DNA of 64,000 nt from Deinococcus soli (ex Cha et al. 2016). GTDB lineage: Bacteria > Deinococcota > Deinococci > Deinococcales > Deinococcaceae. Below the pieces are notes generated by a model. It saw nothing but the letters and a program-made list of their open reading frames with translations, had not been told where the DNA came from and ran no database searches. This document shows positions 61,845-64,000 of this stretch, one piece after another. Every line of letters starts with the position of its first letter. Position 1 is the first letter of the stretch. The DNA is taken from NCBI RefSeq assembly GCF_001007995.1, contig NZ_CP011389.1, forward strand, positions 2,240,001-2,304,000, in the 5' to 3' direction. The translations under genes and the position numbers were made by a program.

Positions 61845-64000
61845 ATGCCCGCGCGCCGCTCTGCGACCGTCATGCTCCTCACGGCCCTCCTGACCGCCTG
61901 CGGCTCGGGTTCCGGCGGCAGCGGCACCACCCCCGTCCCCACGCCGACGCCCACCCCGGCCCCCACGCCAACCCCAGCCCCGGCGCCCACCCAGCCGGGC
62001 GTGAACTGGAGCGACCCCGCCACCTGGGGCGGCACCCTGCCCACCGCCGGTCAGAAGGTCACCCTGCCCGCCGGGAAACGCGTGCTGCTGGACACCACCC
62101 CGCCCGACCTGGGCGGCCTGACCATCCCCACCGGCAGCGTGCTGGAATTCGACGACCGCGCCGACCGCACCCTGCGCGCCGAGTGGATCATGGTGCACGG
62201 CGAACTGCGCATCGGCAGTGAGGCGAAGCCCTTCACGCACCACGCCGAGATCCTCCTGACGAACAAGGCCCCCGGCGAGGACGTCATGGGCATGGGCGAC
62301 CGCGTGCTGGGCGTCATGGACGGCACCCTGGACCTCCACGGGCAACCCCGCCTCGCCTGGACGCGCCTGAACGCCACCGCCCGCCGGGGCAGCAGCACCC
62401 TGACGCTGGACCGCGCGCCCGACTGGCAGCCCGGCGACAGCCTCACGCTGACGGGCACCGACTTCAACCCGGCCCAGACCGAGCAGGTCACCGTGCAGCG
62501 CGTCAGCGGCAGCGCCGTCACCCTCGCCTCGCCCCTGAAGTACACGCACTGGGGCGACCCGATCACCGTCGCGGGCCTGGGCGTGAACGAACGGGCCGAG
62601 GTGGGCCTCCTGACCCGCAACGTCGTCGTGGCTGCCACGGACGACGCCGCGCAGACTGGCGTGGGCGCGCACGTCATGATCATGGGCAACAGCACCGCCC
62701 GCATCGAGGGCGCGGAATTCTCCCGCGTCGGGCAGCTGAACACCCTGCGCCGCTACCCCGTGCACTTCCACCAGCTGGGCAGCGCCCCCGCCTCCTACCT
62801 GCGGGGCAGCAGCGTCCACGAGTCGTACAACCGCTGCGTGGTCGTGCACGGCACCCGTGACCTGCGCGTGCAGGACAACGTCACCTTCGACAACATCGGC
62901 CACTGCATCTTTCTGGAAGACGGCGACGAGACGGGCAACACCCTCAGCGGGAACCTCGTCACGCGCGTCAAGGCGCCCGACGCCAAACAGGGGCAGACGC
63001 CGCTGCTCGACAGCGACAAACGCCCCGCCGGGTACTGGATCACCCACCCTGCCAACACCGTCAGGAACAACGTGGCTGCCGGGGTGGACGGCAGCGGCTT
63101 CTGGCTCGCGTTCCCCGAACACCCCACCGGCCTCGCCGCCGCCAGGACCGACATCTGGCCCCGCCGCACCCCCCTGGGGGACTTCAGCGGCAACGTGGCC
63201 CACAGCACCGACCGCGGCCTGAACCTCGATAACGGCCCGAAAGCGGACGGCACCACCGAGGTCACGTACTACGCGCCCGTCACCACGCCCAGCGACCCCA
63301 AGAGCGCGCCCGTCACCGCCACCCTGAGTGACTTCACCGCGTACAAGAACCGCGACCACGGCGTGTGGCTGCGCGGGAAGAGCCACGTCCTGCTGAACGC
63401 CACCCTCGCCGACAACGGCGTCGGCGCGACCTTCGCCAGCGACGACAGCACCCTCCGGGGCGGCACCCTCATCGGCGAGACGGCCAACCTCGGCCAGCCC
63501 GACAGCTGGGAACCCACCGGCACCGGCGGCCGCGCCCTCCCACGCCCCTGGGACCCCAGCTTCCCCATCCGCGGCTACCAGTTCTACGACGGGCACGTCA
63601 CCATCGACGGCGCCACCCTCGCCGGATTCACACCCGACACCACCCGGCAGGCCAGCGGCCTCGGGTACCTCACGAAGAACGCCTTCAGCCTCGTCCCCAC
63701 CAACAACGCCCTGAACCTCCGCTGGGCCGACGCCAGCCCCCGCGTGTACTTCCCGGCCGCGCAACCCGACAAGGACGGCGACAAGGCCGCCACGTTCCTC
63801 GACACCGACGGCACCGTCACCGGGACGGCCGGACTGACCGTCACCGCCAGCCCCCTCCTGAAAGGCGCGCCCGACTGCACCCCCAACGCTGGCTGGAACG
63901 CCAGCACCTGCCCCGGCGCGTACACCCGCCTGTGGCTCCAGGACGTTCGCGGCGGCAAGCTCGCCCCCGTCACCGTGACCGGCCCGCACGGCACCGTCAG
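61845..64000 (+). CDS. G8-domain, beta-helix lipoprotein (3' end outside window)
   Basis: The frame is open from ATG 61845 to the window edge (718 codons seen). A lipoprotein signal (LLTALLTACGS, Cys near residue 19) and a Pro-Thr linker (30-50) are followed by a G8 domain (NWSDPATWGGTLPTAGQKVT...GSVLEFDDR...MVHGELRIG) and a long right-handed parallel beta-helix (GMGDRVLGVMDG; YPVHFHQLG; NIGHCIFLEDG). This is the architecture of CEMIP/PKHD1L1-like proteins, some of which handle hyaluronan or other glycans. Likely a surface carbohydrate-binding or -cleaving protein. TATCAT ends six bases before the ATG. Confidence 0.8.
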   Translation, partial: MPARRSATVMLLTALLTACGSGSGGSGTTPVPTPTPTPAPTPTPAPAPTQPGVNWSDPATWGGTLPTAGQKVTLPAGKRVLLDTTPPDLGGLTIPTGSVLEFDDRADRTLRAEWIMVHGELRIGSEAKPFTHHAEILLTNKAPGEDVMGMGDRVLGVMDGTLDLHGQPRLAWTRLNATARRGSSTLTLDRAPDWQPGDSLTLTGTDFNPAQTEQVTVQRVSGSAVTLASPLKYTHWGDPITVAGLGVNERAEVGLLTRNVVVAATDDAAQTGVGAHVMIMGNSTARIEGAEFSRVGQLNTLRRYPVHFHQLGSAPASYLRGSSVHESYNRCVVVHGTRDLRVQDNVTFDNIGHCIFLEDGDETGNTLSGNLVTRVKAPDAKQGQTPLLDSDKRPAGYWITHPANTVRNNVAAGVDGSGFWLAFPEHPTGLAAARTDIWPRRTPLGDFSGNVAHSTDRGLNLDNGPKADGTTEVTYYAPVTTPSDPKSAPVTATLSDFTAYKNRDHGVWLRGKSHVLLNATLADNGVGATFASDDSTLRGGTLIGETANLGQPDSWEPTGTGGRALPRPWDPSFPIRGYQFYDGHVTIDGATLAGFTPDTTRQASGLGYLTKNAFSLVPTNNALNLRWADASPRVYFPAAQPDKDGDKAATFLDTDGTVTGTAGLTVTASPLLKGAPDCTPNAGWNASTCPGAYTRLWLQDVRGGKLAPVTVTGPHGTV

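Overview
This window looks like a chromosomal segment of a Deinococcus species. The reasons are very high G+C with G/C-ending codons, a class II (B12-dependent) ribonucleotide reductase with a nearby nrdR, several Nudix hydrolases, a PDZ/radical SAM/DUF512 protein, and about twenty genes whose start codon lies 5-8 nt downstream of a TANNNT -10 box. The last feature is the leaderless-mRNA arrangement known from Deinococcus. The organism is inferred from gene content and base composition; no marker gene such as 16S rRNA is present.

Layout. 1-2.1 kb: two divergent lipid (diacylglycerol) kinase paralogues and a small membrane protein. 2.1-3.8 kb: a strikingly AT-rich island with one OLD-like ATPase/TOPRIM nuclease gene, apparently split by a one-base frameshift in a homopolymer. 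3.8-13.8 kb: housekeeping genes (nrdJ with a pair of NrdR boxes, gpsA, a methyltransferase, two type IV pilin-like proteins, dnaB, a Nudix protein, a zinc-ribbon protein, a degenerate SDR, nrdR). 13.8-18.4 kb: a five-gene branched-chain-amino-acid-type ABC importer. 18.5-21.5 kb: a cation/proton antiporter and a lamin-tail lipoprotein. 21.5-25.7 kb: pheS-Nudix-pheT behind a probable attenuator. 25.7-31.7 kb: a tandem Nudix protein, a glycosyltransferase, an FAD monooxygenase, the DUF512 radical SAM protein and mscL. 31.7-41.5 kb: a beta-lactamase-like serine hydrolase, gatC-serS, small proteins including a DinB-fold protein, a two-subunit molybdenum hydroxylase, a chromate-type transporter and a membrane protein. 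41.6-50 kb: tRNA-Leu(CAG), a second glycosyltransferase, hisA, a YihY/BrkB protein, a thioesterase, malic enzyme and dnaX.

50.1-59.1 kb is the accessory region of greatest interest: a class III lanthipeptide locus. On the minus strand it has five tandem, almost identical 33-residue precursor genes (lanA), a trifunctional LanKC synthetase and an ABC exporter. A 989-residue ATPase-TPR-winged helix-BTAD (SARP-like) activator is transcribed divergently. The intergenic region holds heptamer direct repeats on an 11-bp register ending about 9 bp from a -10 box, the arrangement expected of a SARP binding site. Downstream of the regulator are a secreted-peptide-like gene with a duplicated SWPPIGW motif and a small helical protein; both could be further parts of the system.

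59.6-64 kb: a nadV-macrodomain operon behind an AT-rich inverted-repeat promoter, and the start of a G8-domain lipoprotein that runs off the window. Throughout, intergenic regions carry a dispersed GC-rich repeat whose core is followed by a hairpin with a different, self-complementary stem in each copy.
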